Below are positions 37,758 through 46,614 of a stretch of DNA of 64,000 nucleotides, piece by piece. A program made the translations under genes and the position numbers. Numbering within the stretch: position 1 is the stretch's first letter; the number at the start of each line of letters is the position of its first letter. The stretch covers positions 1 through 64,000 of the forward strand of contig CAZLQF010000013.1 in the NCBI GenBank assembly GCA_964561545.1, read 5' to 3'. The notes under the pieces are model-generated. The model did not search any database, was not told the origin of the DNA, and was given only the letters and a program-made list of their open reading frames with translations. Source of the stretch: CAZLQF01 sp964561545. Lineage in GTDB: Bacteria; Bacteroidota; Bacteroidia; CAILMK01; CAYYUA01.

Positions 37758-39215
37758 TTAGGTTAGGTTTTTAGACGCAATTCGTTGGGCCATGCCTCTA
37801 AATATAAAGAAGTGCAAAGGAAAAAGGCTGTACCAATAAAGCCTTCCGGAAATGCCTCTTGGCCTAAAACTGGCTTTTTGTTGTAAATAGGGCGATCCGT
37901 TTTCCTGGTTTACCTTAAACTCCAACCACGCCTCTCCGGGCAGTTTCATTTCTGCATAAAGTAGTAAATGCCCTTTTGATTGGTCAGAAACCAATACGCG
38001 CCAAAAATCCAATGCATCTCCGCTAACCAATTCATCCGGGCTCCTCCGGCCCCTTCTTAAGCCAACACCGCCCGCCATTTTATCCAATATCCCTCTTAGC
38101 TTCCATAACAGATTCATGTAATACCATCCATTTTGCCCTCCAATTCGCCATATATTGTTAATAACGTTTTGGGTAGATTGCTGCAACGGAATTTTTTGAA
38201 TGTCCTGAACGCACCCGTATTCGGGGATCTTAGCAAGGTCCATAAAATCGGGCCTGATATTGCTACTGACCATGGCATCTTTCCAGCTTGAAGGGACGAT
38301 GTTTTGTTCAATCCTTGAAAAAGCCATTTTTACTGCTTCTTGGTAAGATATGGTATCAATGGGTACAATTTTTTCTATGCCACGCTTTTTCACCACTACT
38401 TCATTTTTAAGACTTTCAACCAAGGTTCTTGCAAGAGGAAATGAAGTGGCCGTAACAAAGTAAAGCCAATAAGCTGAAAGTTTGGGCGTTAATACCGGTA
38501 TATTTATTATGATCCGCCTATATCCACGTATTTCAGCATATTTCATAAGCATATTGCGGTAAGAAAGCACATCCGGTCCACCAATATCAAAAATTTGATC
38601 GTAAGCTTTTTGTTGAAACAGCACACCTGTTAAGTATTTAAGTACATCCCGGATTGCAATTGGCTGCACGTAGTTTTTTAGCCATTTAGGTGCTACCATG
38701 ATGGGTAACTTTTCCACCAAGTCCCTTACCAATTCAAATGAGGCACTTCCAGAACCTACAATGATGGCAGCCCTTAAAACCGTTACCGGAATTTTGCTTT
38801 GCAACAGGATTTGTTCCACGTTAAGGCGGGATTGGAAGTGACGCGACAGGGTAGCCTCATTCATAATTCCGCTTAAAAAAACAATTTGCTGACATGAGGT
38901 ATTAACCAGGACATTAACAAAATTTTTGGCTGTGAGGGCCTCCATTTGCTGAAAATCATCGTAGGAAGAACTCATAGAATGGACCAAGAAATAAGCAGCA
39001 TCAATGTCGGAAGGAATGGAAGTTAGCGTCTCGGCTTTAAGCAAGTCTCCTTCCACAACTTCCACAAAAGGTTTAAGCGTGTCTTCTACATCAAACCTGC
39101 GAACATCCCTAACAAGGCATACAATGTGGTATTCTTCCTTGACCAAAAATGGTAGCATTCGCCTGCCAATGTAGCCATTGGCTCCTGTAACCAGGATTTT
39201 ATAACCTTGTTTCAT
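37758..39215 (-). CDS. SDR family NAD(P)-binding protein with DUF2867 C-terminus
   Basis: The 485-residue protein starts with an atypical-SDR Rossmann fold (ILVTGANGYIGRRMLPFL, GDLLKAETL, AAYFLVHSM) of about 290 residues. A C-terminal DUF2867 domain follows (about 320-480, GDALDFWRVLVSDQ and PGEAWLEFKVNQ). The SDR part resembles NAD(P)H-binding complex I subunit/YbjT-like proteins rather than classic dehydrogenases. The two-domain fusion is known in bacteria but its function is not established. It is monocistronic. Confidence 0.88.
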   Translation of the reverse strand: MKQGYKILVTGANGYIGRRMLPFLVKEEYHIVCLVRDVRRFDVEDTLKPFVEVVEGDLLKAETLTSIPSDIDAAYFLVHSMSSSYDDFQQMEALTAKNFVNVLVNTSCQQIVFLSGIMNEATLSRHFQSRLNVEQILLQSKIPVTVLRAAIIVGSGSASFELVRDLVEKLPIMVAPKWLKNYVQPIAIRDVLKYLTGVLFQQKAYDQIFDIGGPDVLSYRNMLMKYAEIRGYRRIIINIPVLTPKLSAYWLYFVTATSFPLARTLVESLKNEVVVKKRGIEKIVPIDTISYQEAVKMAFSRIEQNIVPSSWKDAMVSSNIRPDFMDLAKIPEYGCVQDIQKIPLQQSTQNVINNIWRIGGQNGWYYMNLLWKLRGILDKMAGGVGLRRGRRSPDELVSGDALDFWRVLVSDQSKGHLLLYAEMKLPGEAWLEFKVNQENGSPYLQQKASFRPRGISGRLYWYSLFPLHFFIFRGMAQRIASKNLT

Positions 39216-39274
39216 AGAGGGTAATTGAACTAATAAAGGGATAACAAATAAATGAAAGAATAGTGCACGACCTA

Positions 39275-39790
39275 TTAATAACCCAGCTGGTGCTTGTTGG
39301 TAAGGAATTCCTGCTTAAATTGAAGCATCTTTAAAACAGCATCAGCTGCTTCAATTCCTTTGTTACCCTGTTTGCCTCCTGCTCGTTCTTCAGCTTGCTC
39401 GGCCTTATTGACGGTGAGCATACCATAAATAAAAGGAATGCTATATTTAAGGTTAAGGTCAGCTATATTTCGAGTTACTGCATCAGCAATGTAATGAAAG
39501 TGCGGGGTTTCCCCTTGAATTAAGCAGCCAATGCAAACAACGCCATGTACATTACCGAGTTCGGCCAGGTATTGCGCTCCAAGCGGCACTTCAAATGAGC
39601 CTGGAACCCTTTTCACTTGTAAACGGTCTTCTTGAATTCCGAATTGTTGAAGATGATCAACACAAGCCGTTTCTAAAGCGTAGGTAATGGATTGATTCCA
39701 CTCAGCGGTAACGATGCCGATGGATTTTTGCTTAATAACTTCTTCTAAATTTGGGGTAGATTGAACTTTTGGCTGCTGCTTTTTGGCCAT
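39275..39790 (-). CDS. ribH: 6,7-dimethyl-8-ribityllumazine synthase
   Basis: The 171-residue protein carries the lumazine synthase signatures PGSFEVPLGAQYLAE, VVCIGCLIQGETPHFHYIADAV and the catalytic-region AEERAGGKQGNKG. It condenses the pyrimidine dione with dihydroxybutanone phosphate in riboflavin synthesis, as a pentamer or 60-mer. An N-terminal basic extension of about 25 residues precedes the core. It lies 10 bases downstream of the TPR gene, in one operon. Confidence 0.97.
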   Translation of the reverse strand: MAKKQQPKVQSTPNLEEVIKQKSIGIVTAEWNQSITYALETACVDHLQQFGIQEDRLQVKRVPGSFEVPLGAQYLAELGNVHGVVCIGCLIQGETPHFHYIADAVTRNIADLNLKYSIPFIYGMLTVNKAEQAEERAGGKQGNKGIEAADAVLKMLQFKQEFLTNKHQLGY

Positions 39791-39800
39791 AATGCAGCAT

Positions 39801-40481
39801 TTAAGATTTATTGGTGTTAATCTTAGCTCTTACACGGGCTATGTACTTTTCTACGTTATTCGCTTGATCTGAATCCCCATATTCATTCTTAAGCTTTTGG
39901 TAAACTTCAAGGGCCCGGTCAAAGCGTTTTTGTTCTTCAAGTGCAATGCCGGCTTTTTTAAGAAAAACAGGAGATGTATATTTATTGGGGTTTTTATTGG
40001 CAGCATCTATGTAATAAGTAATGGCCTCATCGTATTGTTGCAATTCAGAATAAGCATCTCCCATGCAGCCCAAAGCCATGGAGCCAACCATCTTACTTTC
40101 CGTATTAAAGCTTTTAAGGTGATCTATGGATTTCTGGTAATCTCCTTTTTTGAGGTAGATAACGCCTATGTAATAATTGGCAAGATTGCCGCTTTTGGTC
40201 CAGCTATAATCCTCAGCAATTTCTAAAAAACCCTTGTACTGGTTATCTCCATGAAGGGCCTTGTCTAAAGAGTCTTTGCTAAAATATTGTTGAGCCTGAA
40301 ATATTTCCTGTTGGGCCTCTTTTTGCTGAGGCTGCAGAATGAACTGATTCCAAATCAAATACCCTGCAATAGCAATAAGCACAACACTTAATCCTATGGT
40401 TAAGTATTGCCGGTAGCTAACAATAAATTGTTCAAACCGATTTAATTCCTGATTTTCTTGAGAATTCTGAGGACTTGCCAT
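39801..40481 (-). CDS. Membrane-anchored tetratricopeptide repeat protein (YfgM-like)
   Basis: The 226-residue protein has a cytoplasmic N-terminus, one transmembrane helix (about 30-50, LTIGLSVVLIAIAGYLIWN) and TPR units in the rest (NYYIGVIYLKKGDYQKSIDHL, MGDAYSELQQYDEAITYY, KAGIALEEQKRFDRALEVY). The plan is that of YfgM, a periplasmic partner of PpiD and the Sec translocon, but the assignment is by architecture only. It lies 10 bases upstream of ribH in the same orientation. Confidence 0.88.
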   Translation of the reverse strand: MASPQNSQENQELNRFEQFIVSYRQYLTIGLSVVLIAIAGYLIWNQFILQPQQKEAQQEIFQAQQYFSKDSLDKALHGDNQYKGFLEIAEDYSWTKSGNLANYYIGVIYLKKGDYQKSIDHLKSFNTESKMVGSMALGCMGDAYSELQQYDEAITYYIDAANKNPNKYTSPVFLKKAGIALEEQKRFDRALEVYQKLKNEYGDSDQANNVEKYIARVRAKINTNKS

Positions 40482-40593
40482 AAATTATTAGCTTATCATT
40501 AAAGGAATGCAAAAATAATTTTTTTCCTAAAAATAGCAACCCAAAACCCTCATTTTGAACGAGAAAATAACCGAGGAAATTTGGGATTCATAA

Positions 40594-41610
40594 TTAGTCA
40601 ACAAGGTAGGGATAGTCATCTTGCATGTAAACGTCCTTGTACAATTCTGAGGGATCGGGAAAATCAGCTTCATCCGCAAATTGAATGGCATCCTGAACCC
40701 TTTGCTTCACGCGATCTTTCACTTCCTTAATCTCTTCCTCGTTCATGTACTTTTTCTTCCTTATAACGTCCAGGGCTTGTTCTATGGGATCAAGGCCCTT
40801 GTAATGCTCCACCTCGTCTTTTGTACGGTAAGTGGCCGGATCAGAAATAGAATGACCCCTGTAACGATAGGTTTGCATTTCCAGTAACGTTGGCGTGCTT
40901 TCCTTTCTGGCCCGATTAGCAGCTTTTTCCATGGCTTTATGCACCTCATAAGGATTCATGCCGTCTACCTGCTCGGCAGGCATATCAAATTCGCAGGCCT
41001 TTTTGTAAAGCTCCGGAACATTGGTAACCCGGTCAATGGAAGTACCCATGCCATATTGGTTATTCTCAATAACATAAACAATGGGCAATTTCCAGGTCAT
41101 TGCCAAGTTGAGGGATTCATGAAAGGAACCTTGCAAAACGGCACCATCGCCAAAAAAGGTTACACAAATATTGCCCGATTCCTTGTACTTCTCAGCAAAA
41201 CCAATTCCGGTTCCAAGCGGGATACAGCCGCCTACAATACCATGACCACCGAAGAAATTCAAATCTTTGGAGAACATATGCATGGAACCACCTTTACCTT
41301 TGGTACAGCCATCGATTTTCCCAAAAAGTTCCGCCATAACGTACTTGGGATCAATACCAACAGCAAGCGCATGGCCATGATCACGGTAAGCAGTGATCGT
41401 TTTATCATCTTTTTCAATGGCTGACATGGAACCAGCTACCACCGCTTCTTCTCCTGAATAAACATGGCAAAAACCACTGATTTTCTGTTGGCCCACCAGC
41501 CGGTAGGCATTGAATTCAAAATCACGTATGAGTTGCATAAGCTCATACCATTGAATGTAAGTATCTTGCGTTACGTTCTTATTGCTTAATCCCTTTTGTT
41601 TAGTTGCCAT
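40594..41610 (-). CDS. pdhA: Pyruvate dehydrogenase E1 component, alpha subunit
   Basis: About 338 residues from ATG 41610 (MATKQKGLS); the frame is open 17 codons further but those residues are unlike the family. The TPP-binding motif runs from GDGAVLQGSFHE to IENNQYGMGT, and the conserved phosphorylation-loop region YRYRGHSISDPATYR is present. It forms the alpha2beta2 E1 of pyruvate dehydrogenase. The beta subunit (pdhB) is not adjacent: the neighbours are a TPR gene and an SDR, a split arrangement also seen in other Bacteroidota. Confidence 0.95.
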   Translation of the reverse strand: MATKQKGLSNKNVTQDTYIQWYELMQLIRDFEFNAYRLVGQQKISGFCHVYSGEEAVVAGSMSAIEKDDKTITAYRDHGHALAVGIDPKYVMAELFGKIDGCTKGKGGSMHMFSKDLNFFGGHGIVGGCIPLGTGIGFAEKYKESGNICVTFFGDGAVLQGSFHESLNLAMTWKLPIVYVIENNQYGMGTSIDRVTNVPELYKKACEFDMPAEQVDGMNPYEVHKAMEKAANRARKESTPTLLEMQTYRYRGHSISDPATYRTKDEVEHYKGLDPIEQALDVIRKKKYMNEEEIKEVKDRVKQRVQDAIQFADEADFPDPSELYKDVYMQDDYPYLVD

Positions 41611-41780
41611 TTGTCTACTTTTTTCCTTACCGCTTAAGTGGGCTAAAATAACAATTTCCAAGTTTTTTTGGAAAAAGCATTGTACAAGTTTTGTATTAAC
41701 ACATGCTTACTTTATTAAAATCTTCTGAACGTTTTAAACATCTTTAACATTGTCCTGTTATTCAGTAAAAAACGCAACAA

Positions 41781-42497
41781 ATGAAAGACAAAAACATTCT
41801 TGTGATTGGAGGAACATCTGGTATTGGGTTGGAAGTTGTCCACCAACTGCATGAAGCAGGGGCCAACTTGTGGGTAGCTTCAAGGAATCCTTCTGATGAA
41901 CTTCAACAAAAGAACATTACGCATATACCGTTTGATGTCAATTCTGACCAAGTACAAGAAGCATTGAGCGAAATCCCCGAACAATTGCACGGATTGGTTT
42001 ATGCCCCGGGATCTATAACACTCAAGCCTTTTAAAGGGTTGAAACTGGAAGATTTTCAGAGTGACTTTGACCTCAACGTTAAAGGAGCGGTTAAAGTAAT
42101 CCAACAATGCTTGAAACCTTTGAAAAAATCCAAAGATGCCTCAATTGTGCTTTACAGCACGGTAGCGGCTCAAAATGGGATGAACTTCCATGCCTCCATT
42201 GCTACTGCTAAAGCTGCAATAGAAGGACTTGGGCGCACGCTTGCGGCAGAACTGGCCCCTCAGAACATCCGTACCAACGTCATTGCACCCTCATTAACCA
42301 ATACACCTTTGGCTGAAAACCTCCTCTCTACAGAAGAAAAGCAAAAAGCTTCCCATCAAAGACACCCGCTTCAACGGTATGGTGAAAAAGGTGACATTGC
42401 AGGCTTGACCAAGTTCTTATTAAGCCCCGATGCTACATGGATTACGGGTCAAGTGATAGGTGTAGATGGCGGCATCTCTGGTATTCGCAATGTTTAA
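41781..42497 (+). CDS. SDR-family oxidoreductase lacking the catalytic Tyr
   Basis: The 238-residue protein has the classical SDR NAD(P) motif GGTSGIGLEVV and the C-terminal NVIAPSLTNTPL and ITGQVIGVDGG. At the catalytic Tyr-x3-Lys position the sequence reads ASIATAKAA, so the Lys is kept but Tyr is replaced by Ile; the Ser is kept in LYSTVAAQ. The protein may bind cofactor without normal dehydrogenase activity. It lies 52 bases upstream of the photolyase gene in the same orientation, in what looks like one operon with the DUF429-like gene. Confidence 0.9.
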   Translation: MKDKNILVIGGTSGIGLEVVHQLHEAGANLWVASRNPSDELQQKNITHIPFDVNSDQVQEALSEIPEQLHGLVYAPGSITLKPFKGLKLEDFQSDFDLNVKGAVKVIQQCLKPLKKSKDASIVLYSTVAAQNGMNFHASIATAKAAIEGLGRTLAAELAPQNIRTNVIAPSLTNTPLAENLLSTEEKQKASHQRHPLQRYGEKGDIAGLTKFLLSPDATWITGQVIGVDGGISGIRNV

Positions 42498-42549
42498 CAA
42501 GCTCCGATTTTAGCAGGTAAGCATTAAAAAAATTAACTTTTTTAACGCC

Positions 42550-43869
42550 ATGAATAGCCCGGTCAATATATTTTGGTTCAGGCGCGATTTAAGGTTGGAA
42601 GACAATGCCGGACTTTACAAAGCCCTTCAGTCAGGAAGACCAGTCCTACCTATTTTTATTTTTGATACCGAAATCCTTAATAAATTAGAGGATTACAACG
42701 ATGCCAGGATTCATTTTATTCATAATGCTTTAACGCATATCAATGAGCAACTTCAGAAATACGGTTCTTCCCTGCTCATTTTTCATGGTAAACCAGTTGA
42801 AATCTGGCAAGAATTGCTTGCCAATTATCCGGTTGAAAAGGTTTTTGTAAACCGCGATTATGAACCTTATGCAAAGGAAAGGGATGAAGCCGTTAAAACT
42901 TTACTGAACCAAAACAACATCGAATTTTTTGGCGCCAAAGACCAAGTAATTTTTGAAAAAAATGAAGTGGTAAAAGCAGACGGCAAGCCTTACCACGTAT
43001 TTACCCCCTACAGCAGGGCCTGGAAAAAAAGGTTCGAAACCGATCCGCCTCAGCAATACCCGTCAGAAGACGTGCTTCATAACCATCTTCAAACAACACC
43101 ATTTCACCAGCCATCGTTAGAAGAGCTTAATTTTAAACCAACCGATGTTCCATTTCCACCTCATTCAGTAGAGCCAAACGTGCTCCAGCAATACCATGAT
43201 AAGCGGAATTACCCTTCCTTGAATGCAACAAGCCGGATGGGTCCCCATTTAAGGTTTGGTACCATAAGCATTCGCCAATTACTGCATAAGGGCCTTGAAA
43301 ACAGTAATACTTACACCAATGAACTTATTTGGCGGGATTTTTACCAAATGATCCTTTGGTATTACCCACAAGTGGCAGACCAATCCTTTAAACCCGAGTT
43401 CGATAACATTCAATGGATCAATAGCGAAGCTGACTTTAAAAAATGGTGTGAAGGTAAGACGGGATATCCACTGGTAGATGCAGGCATGCGGCAGCTCAAT
43501 ACCATTGGGTACATGCACAACCGAGTCCGCATGGTAACTGCCAGTTTTTTAACCAAGCATTTGCTCATTGATTGGCGTTGGGGTGAGCGGTATTTTGCCA
43601 AGCAACTCCTTGACTATGAATTGGCTTCTAACAATGGCGGATGGCAATGGGCAGCCGGAACCGGTGTGGACGCTGCTCCTTATTTCAGAATTTTCAATCC
43701 GCAACGGCAAATTGAACGGTTCGATCCCAACTACGAATACATCCGCTATTGGGTGCCCGAGTATGGAACCAAAGAATACCCCGAACCCATGATTGATCAT
43801 AAATTTGCCAGGCAGCGTGCTTTAAATACCTACCAAGAAGCTTTGAACAAAGCAAAAGCAAATTCATGA
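42550..43869 (+). CDS. phr: Deoxyribodipyrimidine photolyase (CPD photolyase/cryptochrome family)
   Basis: The 439-residue protein has the N-terminal antenna-binding alpha/beta domain (IFWFRRDLRLEDNAGLYKAL) and the C-terminal FAD domain. The signature MHNRVRMVTASFLTKHLLIDW and WQWAAGTGVDAAPYFRIFNP are both intact. The latter matches class I CPD photolyases better than cryptochromes. It repairs pyrimidine dimers with blue light. Its last four bases overlap the DUF429-like start codon, so the two are co-translated. Confidence 0.95.
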   Translation: MNSPVNIFWFRRDLRLEDNAGLYKALQSGRPVLPIFIFDTEILNKLEDYNDARIHFIHNALTHINEQLQKYGSSLLIFHGKPVEIWQELLANYPVEKVFVNRDYEPYAKERDEAVKTLLNQNNIEFFGAKDQVIFEKNEVVKADGKPYHVFTPYSRAWKKRFETDPPQQYPSEDVLHNHLQTTPFHQPSLEELNFKPTDVPFPPHSVEPNVLQQYHDKRNYPSLNATSRMGPHLRFGTISIRQLLHKGLENSNTYTNELIWRDFYQMILWYYPQVADQSFKPEFDNIQWINSEADFKKWCEGKTGYPLVDAGMRQLNTIGYMHNRVRMVTASFLTKHLLIDWRWGERYFAKQLLDYELASNNGGWQWAAGTGVDAAPYFRIFNPQRQIERFDPNYEYIRYWVPEYGTKEYPEPMIDHKFARQRALNTYQEALNKAKANS

Positions 43870-44453
43870 ATCCCCTTTATATAGGCATTGATTATGGCAA
43901 GCAAAAAGCCGGAACAACAGCCATTGCCTTTATAGACCCATCTGGCTATCTACAACTGAAAAGCACGGAAAAAAATCAAGACGCTGACCGGTTCATCAAA
44001 CAACAACTGACCAATAACAAAACCCGGCAAGCTTTTATTGATGCGCCTTTAAGCTTACCCGCTGCCTATTACCATACCAACAATTGGGATTTTTTCTTTC
44101 GCCAATGCGACCGTGAGATTAGTGGGATGTCACCCATGTTTTTAGCAGGCCTTACAGCCAGGGCCATCCGGTTAAAATCTGAACTCAAGTCTTTTGATAT
44201 CCAATTAAAGGAAGGCTACCCAGCCAAATTAGCAACAATTTTGGACTTGAAAACTTTGGGCTATAAAAAGCAAAAGCAATACATCAAGGATGTTAAGGAG
44301 GTGGTGACAAGCGCCTATAAGTTAAAATTAGTAGACCCGCTTGAATCATGGCATGAAGTAGATGCGGTTTTAACAGCGCTGATCCACATGAGATACGCCA
44401 ACCAACAGCATCAAACTTTTGGCCAAGAGGAGGAAGGCCTGGTGTATGTCTAA
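43866..44453 (+). CDS. DUF429-like predicted RNase H-fold protein
   Basis: The 195-residue protein begins with an RNase H-like first strand and Asp (YIGIDYGKQKAGTTAIA), then FIDAPLSLPAAY and a C-terminal EVDAVLTALIH, as in the DUF429 family, whose fold is that of an RNase H-like nuclease. Three acidic positions (Asp 9, Asp 59 region, Asp near 170) could form an active site. No activity is established for the family. The four-base overlap with photolyase suggests a shared function, possibly linked to DNA damage. Confidence 0.75.
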   Translation: MNPLYIGIDYGKQKAGTTAIAFIDPSGYLQLKSTEKNQDADRFIKQQLTNNKTRQAFIDAPLSLPAAYYHTNNWDFFFRQCDREISGMSPMFLAGLTARAIRLKSELKSFDIQLKEGYPAKLATILDLKTLGYKKQKQYIKDVKEVVTSAYKLKLVDPLESWHEVDAVLTALIHMRYANQQHQTFGQEEEGLVYV

Positions 44454-44652
44454 TTTTAGGTTGGGCTTGAAGATCCAACCTACCGAATAGGGTTTTAATC
44501 CCATCCTATAGCTCAGGCGCAAACCTTAGCTATTAATTAAAAATAATTTGAAATGTCTTGGTTTTGGTCAACAAGTTTATCGTAGAAACGCTTTGGCAAC
44601 TTTATGTAAAAGCCCTGATATCTATTGAATAAATTTTGGTTTGAACCTAAAA

Positions 44653-45117
44653 CTATTCCCGCTTCTCCCTGGTGTAAAAGATGTAATCCGTAACTGCCGG
44701 TTCATTACCATTCTGGCGCAATAGCTGGTTGATCTGGGCCCGGTGATAAGATCCGTGATTGGCCACATGGGTCAAAATTTCGTCCATACTTGATTTAAAC
44801 AAGTCCCCTTTTGAATTCTTGTAGAGGTGATCCTCTTTGAAATGTTCATCGTTCATCGTCTCGATGAATTCGGTCCACTCCTCAGAGCTTTGTTGAATCT
44901 TTGCTTTACAATCATCCAAAGTATCATCTGGCCACATCTCAATTTTGTTAGTATCAGATTTGAGGATCCTTGCCAACCAAATATTCTGAGAAGCTATCAG
45001 ATGGGCCAAAAGTTTAACAGCATGCTCGTCCACATTAGCTGCTTGCCCTATAGCCTTAAGTACTTGGTTATTGGCCCATTCATTGTACCGAAAAAGTTTA
45101 AGGAAATATTCCTGCAT
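44653..45117 (-). CDS. DinB family protein
   Basis: About 154 residues from ATG 45117 (MQEYFLKLFRYNEWANNQVL); the longer open frame to 45186 adds a hydrophobic tail unlike the family. The DinB four-helix bundle has three metal-binding His: in LLAHLIASQNIW, and in THVANHGSYHRAQINQLL. Such proteins are metal-dependent enzymes related to bacillithiol or mycothiol transferases; the name comes from a damage-inducible Bacillus gene. Substrate unknown; monocistronic. Confidence 0.88.
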   Translation of the reverse strand: MQEYFLKLFRYNEWANNQVLKAIGQAANVDEHAVKLLAHLIASQNIWLARILKSDTNKIEMWPDDTLDDCKAKIQQSSEEWTEFIETMNDEHFKEDHLYKNSKGDLFKSSMDEILTHVANHGSYHRAQINQLLRQNGNEPAVTDYIFYTREKRE

Positions 45118-45380
45118 GGTCTTTTTATGAACAAATTTAACACATAGGATCAGCAATAGCGATTTACCTTCCCCAAAAATTAGCATAAATTTAACAAGCA
45201 GAAAGCATTGAAATCAAAAAGCATTTTGGGATCAATCAGCCTATAGGATATGTTTTAAAAGAAGTTTTTAAGAGGCAATTGAACTTTTTTAACCAAGGAT
45301 TGCCTATCTGCATTAAAAATACTGATCATTCTTTTTAGCTCAATTACCCGACTATTCAAATGAAAAAGTAAATACCTGGC

Positions 45381-46099
45381 ATGCCCGCTAAAGCCGATAA
45401 ACAAGCTTATCGTGAACAAACCTGGCAACAACTGATGGATGCAAAAGCCGGTAGTTTCCCTTTCCCTTTAAAGGGAAGGATCCCAAATTTTAAAGGGGCC
45501 AAGAAAGCAGCGGCAATATTGGTTGACACTCCGGAATGGCAAAATGCCCAAACAGTGAAAATTAATCCCGATACCCCTCAGCAACCCTTAAGGAAAAAAG
45601 CATTAGTAGAAGGCAAAACGCTGTTAGTGCCCACGCCAAGGTTGAAAGAAGGGTTCTTATTGCTGACTGATTTACAAGATCAGGCCAAAGAAGCGAGTTC
45701 TATTAAAGGCGCTCAAAAATATGGAAAGCCCGCATCCATTAATAATATTCCACAAATCGATTTCGTGGTTAGTGGGGCTGTTGCATTGAGTAAGCAAGGA
45801 GATCGCCTGGGAAAAGGTCATGGTTATGGAGAACTCGAATACGGAATTTGCCGGAACTTGCCAAAATAGGTCCTTCAACTCGTGTGGCCTCTACTATTCA
45901 TGACCTGCAGGTATTTGAGGAACCTTTACCCCAAGATGATCATGATGTACCGGTTAACCTTATGGCCACTCCTAACCAACTAATACGCACCCAATCCCAG
46001 CGCAATCAACCGAACGGTATCCTTTGGGACAAGATCACCGAAAAAATGATGCAGGAAATGCCGGTTTTGGAGGAATTAAAAGATAATCAAGGAAGCTAA
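45381..46099 (+). pseudogene. 5-formyltetrahydrofolate cyclo-ligase-like protein, frameshifted
   Basis: The first frame (45381-45869) encodes KADKQAYREQTWQQLMD, PFPLKGRIPNFKGAKKAA, NPDTPQQPLRKKAL and RLGKGHGYGELEYGI, then quickly stops. The second frame (from 45848) carries on with LAKIGPSTRVASTIHDLQV and PQDDHDVPVNLMATPNQLI, the expected C-terminal half. One T missing in the TTT at 45847-45849 accounts for the break; adding one rejoins ELEYGI to LPELAKIGP. The join resembles MTHFSD-type cyclo-ligase relatives. It could be a true pseudogene or a homopolymer error. The N-terminal 149 residues alone lack the substrate-binding end. Confidence 0.8.
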
Positions 46100-46614
46100 A
46101 CCCCTCGCTAACAATAAGCGTATAACTATGATTAGCTAAGTATTCTTAAAATCCCGATTTTATGAACTTAGGGAAAACTGTCCTAAGTAGGGAGACCTTC
46201 AGGCCGGACCGCGGTTGGCGTACCAATAAAAATTTGATGAGAATACGACTTTACTTTTGGGCAATCAATTAACATGGGCAGCCTAACTGTGTTTCTCAGC
46301 AACAAGTGCTAATGCTCACTCCTCGCAAAGCACTTGTAAGCTTCGAAATGGTCGGTTTAAATGTTATTTTTAACCATGAGGAAAAACACACTGGGAACAG
46401 CATACCGTTCGCAAATGGGCCGAATAGAATCTGTGAGCATTAAGCCCTAATGCCTTACCATTACTAAAAACTTACAATGAGCAATAATTTAGCTTTGTTT
46501 TACCAATTCAATCGAGCATGAAGCTACATGAAATTAATTTTATCAGACATCCATCAGTAAAGTCAATTAAATAAACTTCTTTTCTTTTTAAGATCTACTC
46601 AGACAATCCTCCGC
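46100..46614. other. 515-base region with nested inverted repeats and no gene
   Basis: No plausible open frame. Two inverted repeats are nested: ACAAGTGCT (46302-46310) with AGCACTTGT (46329-46337), and AATGCTCAC (46311-46319) with GTGAGCATT (46433-46441). No T tract, riboswitch core or tRNA-like fold was recognised. The start (AAACCCCTCGCTAACAATAA near 46097) matches 49682-49702 closely. Confidence 0.55.

Noticed and set aside
46139..46300. tRNA or small RNA gene in the gene-free region
   Set aside because: No cloverleaf-like arms or T-loop consensus could be found by eye.
46302..46441. Attachment site or IS end
   Set aside because: No transposase, integrase or target duplication is nearby.
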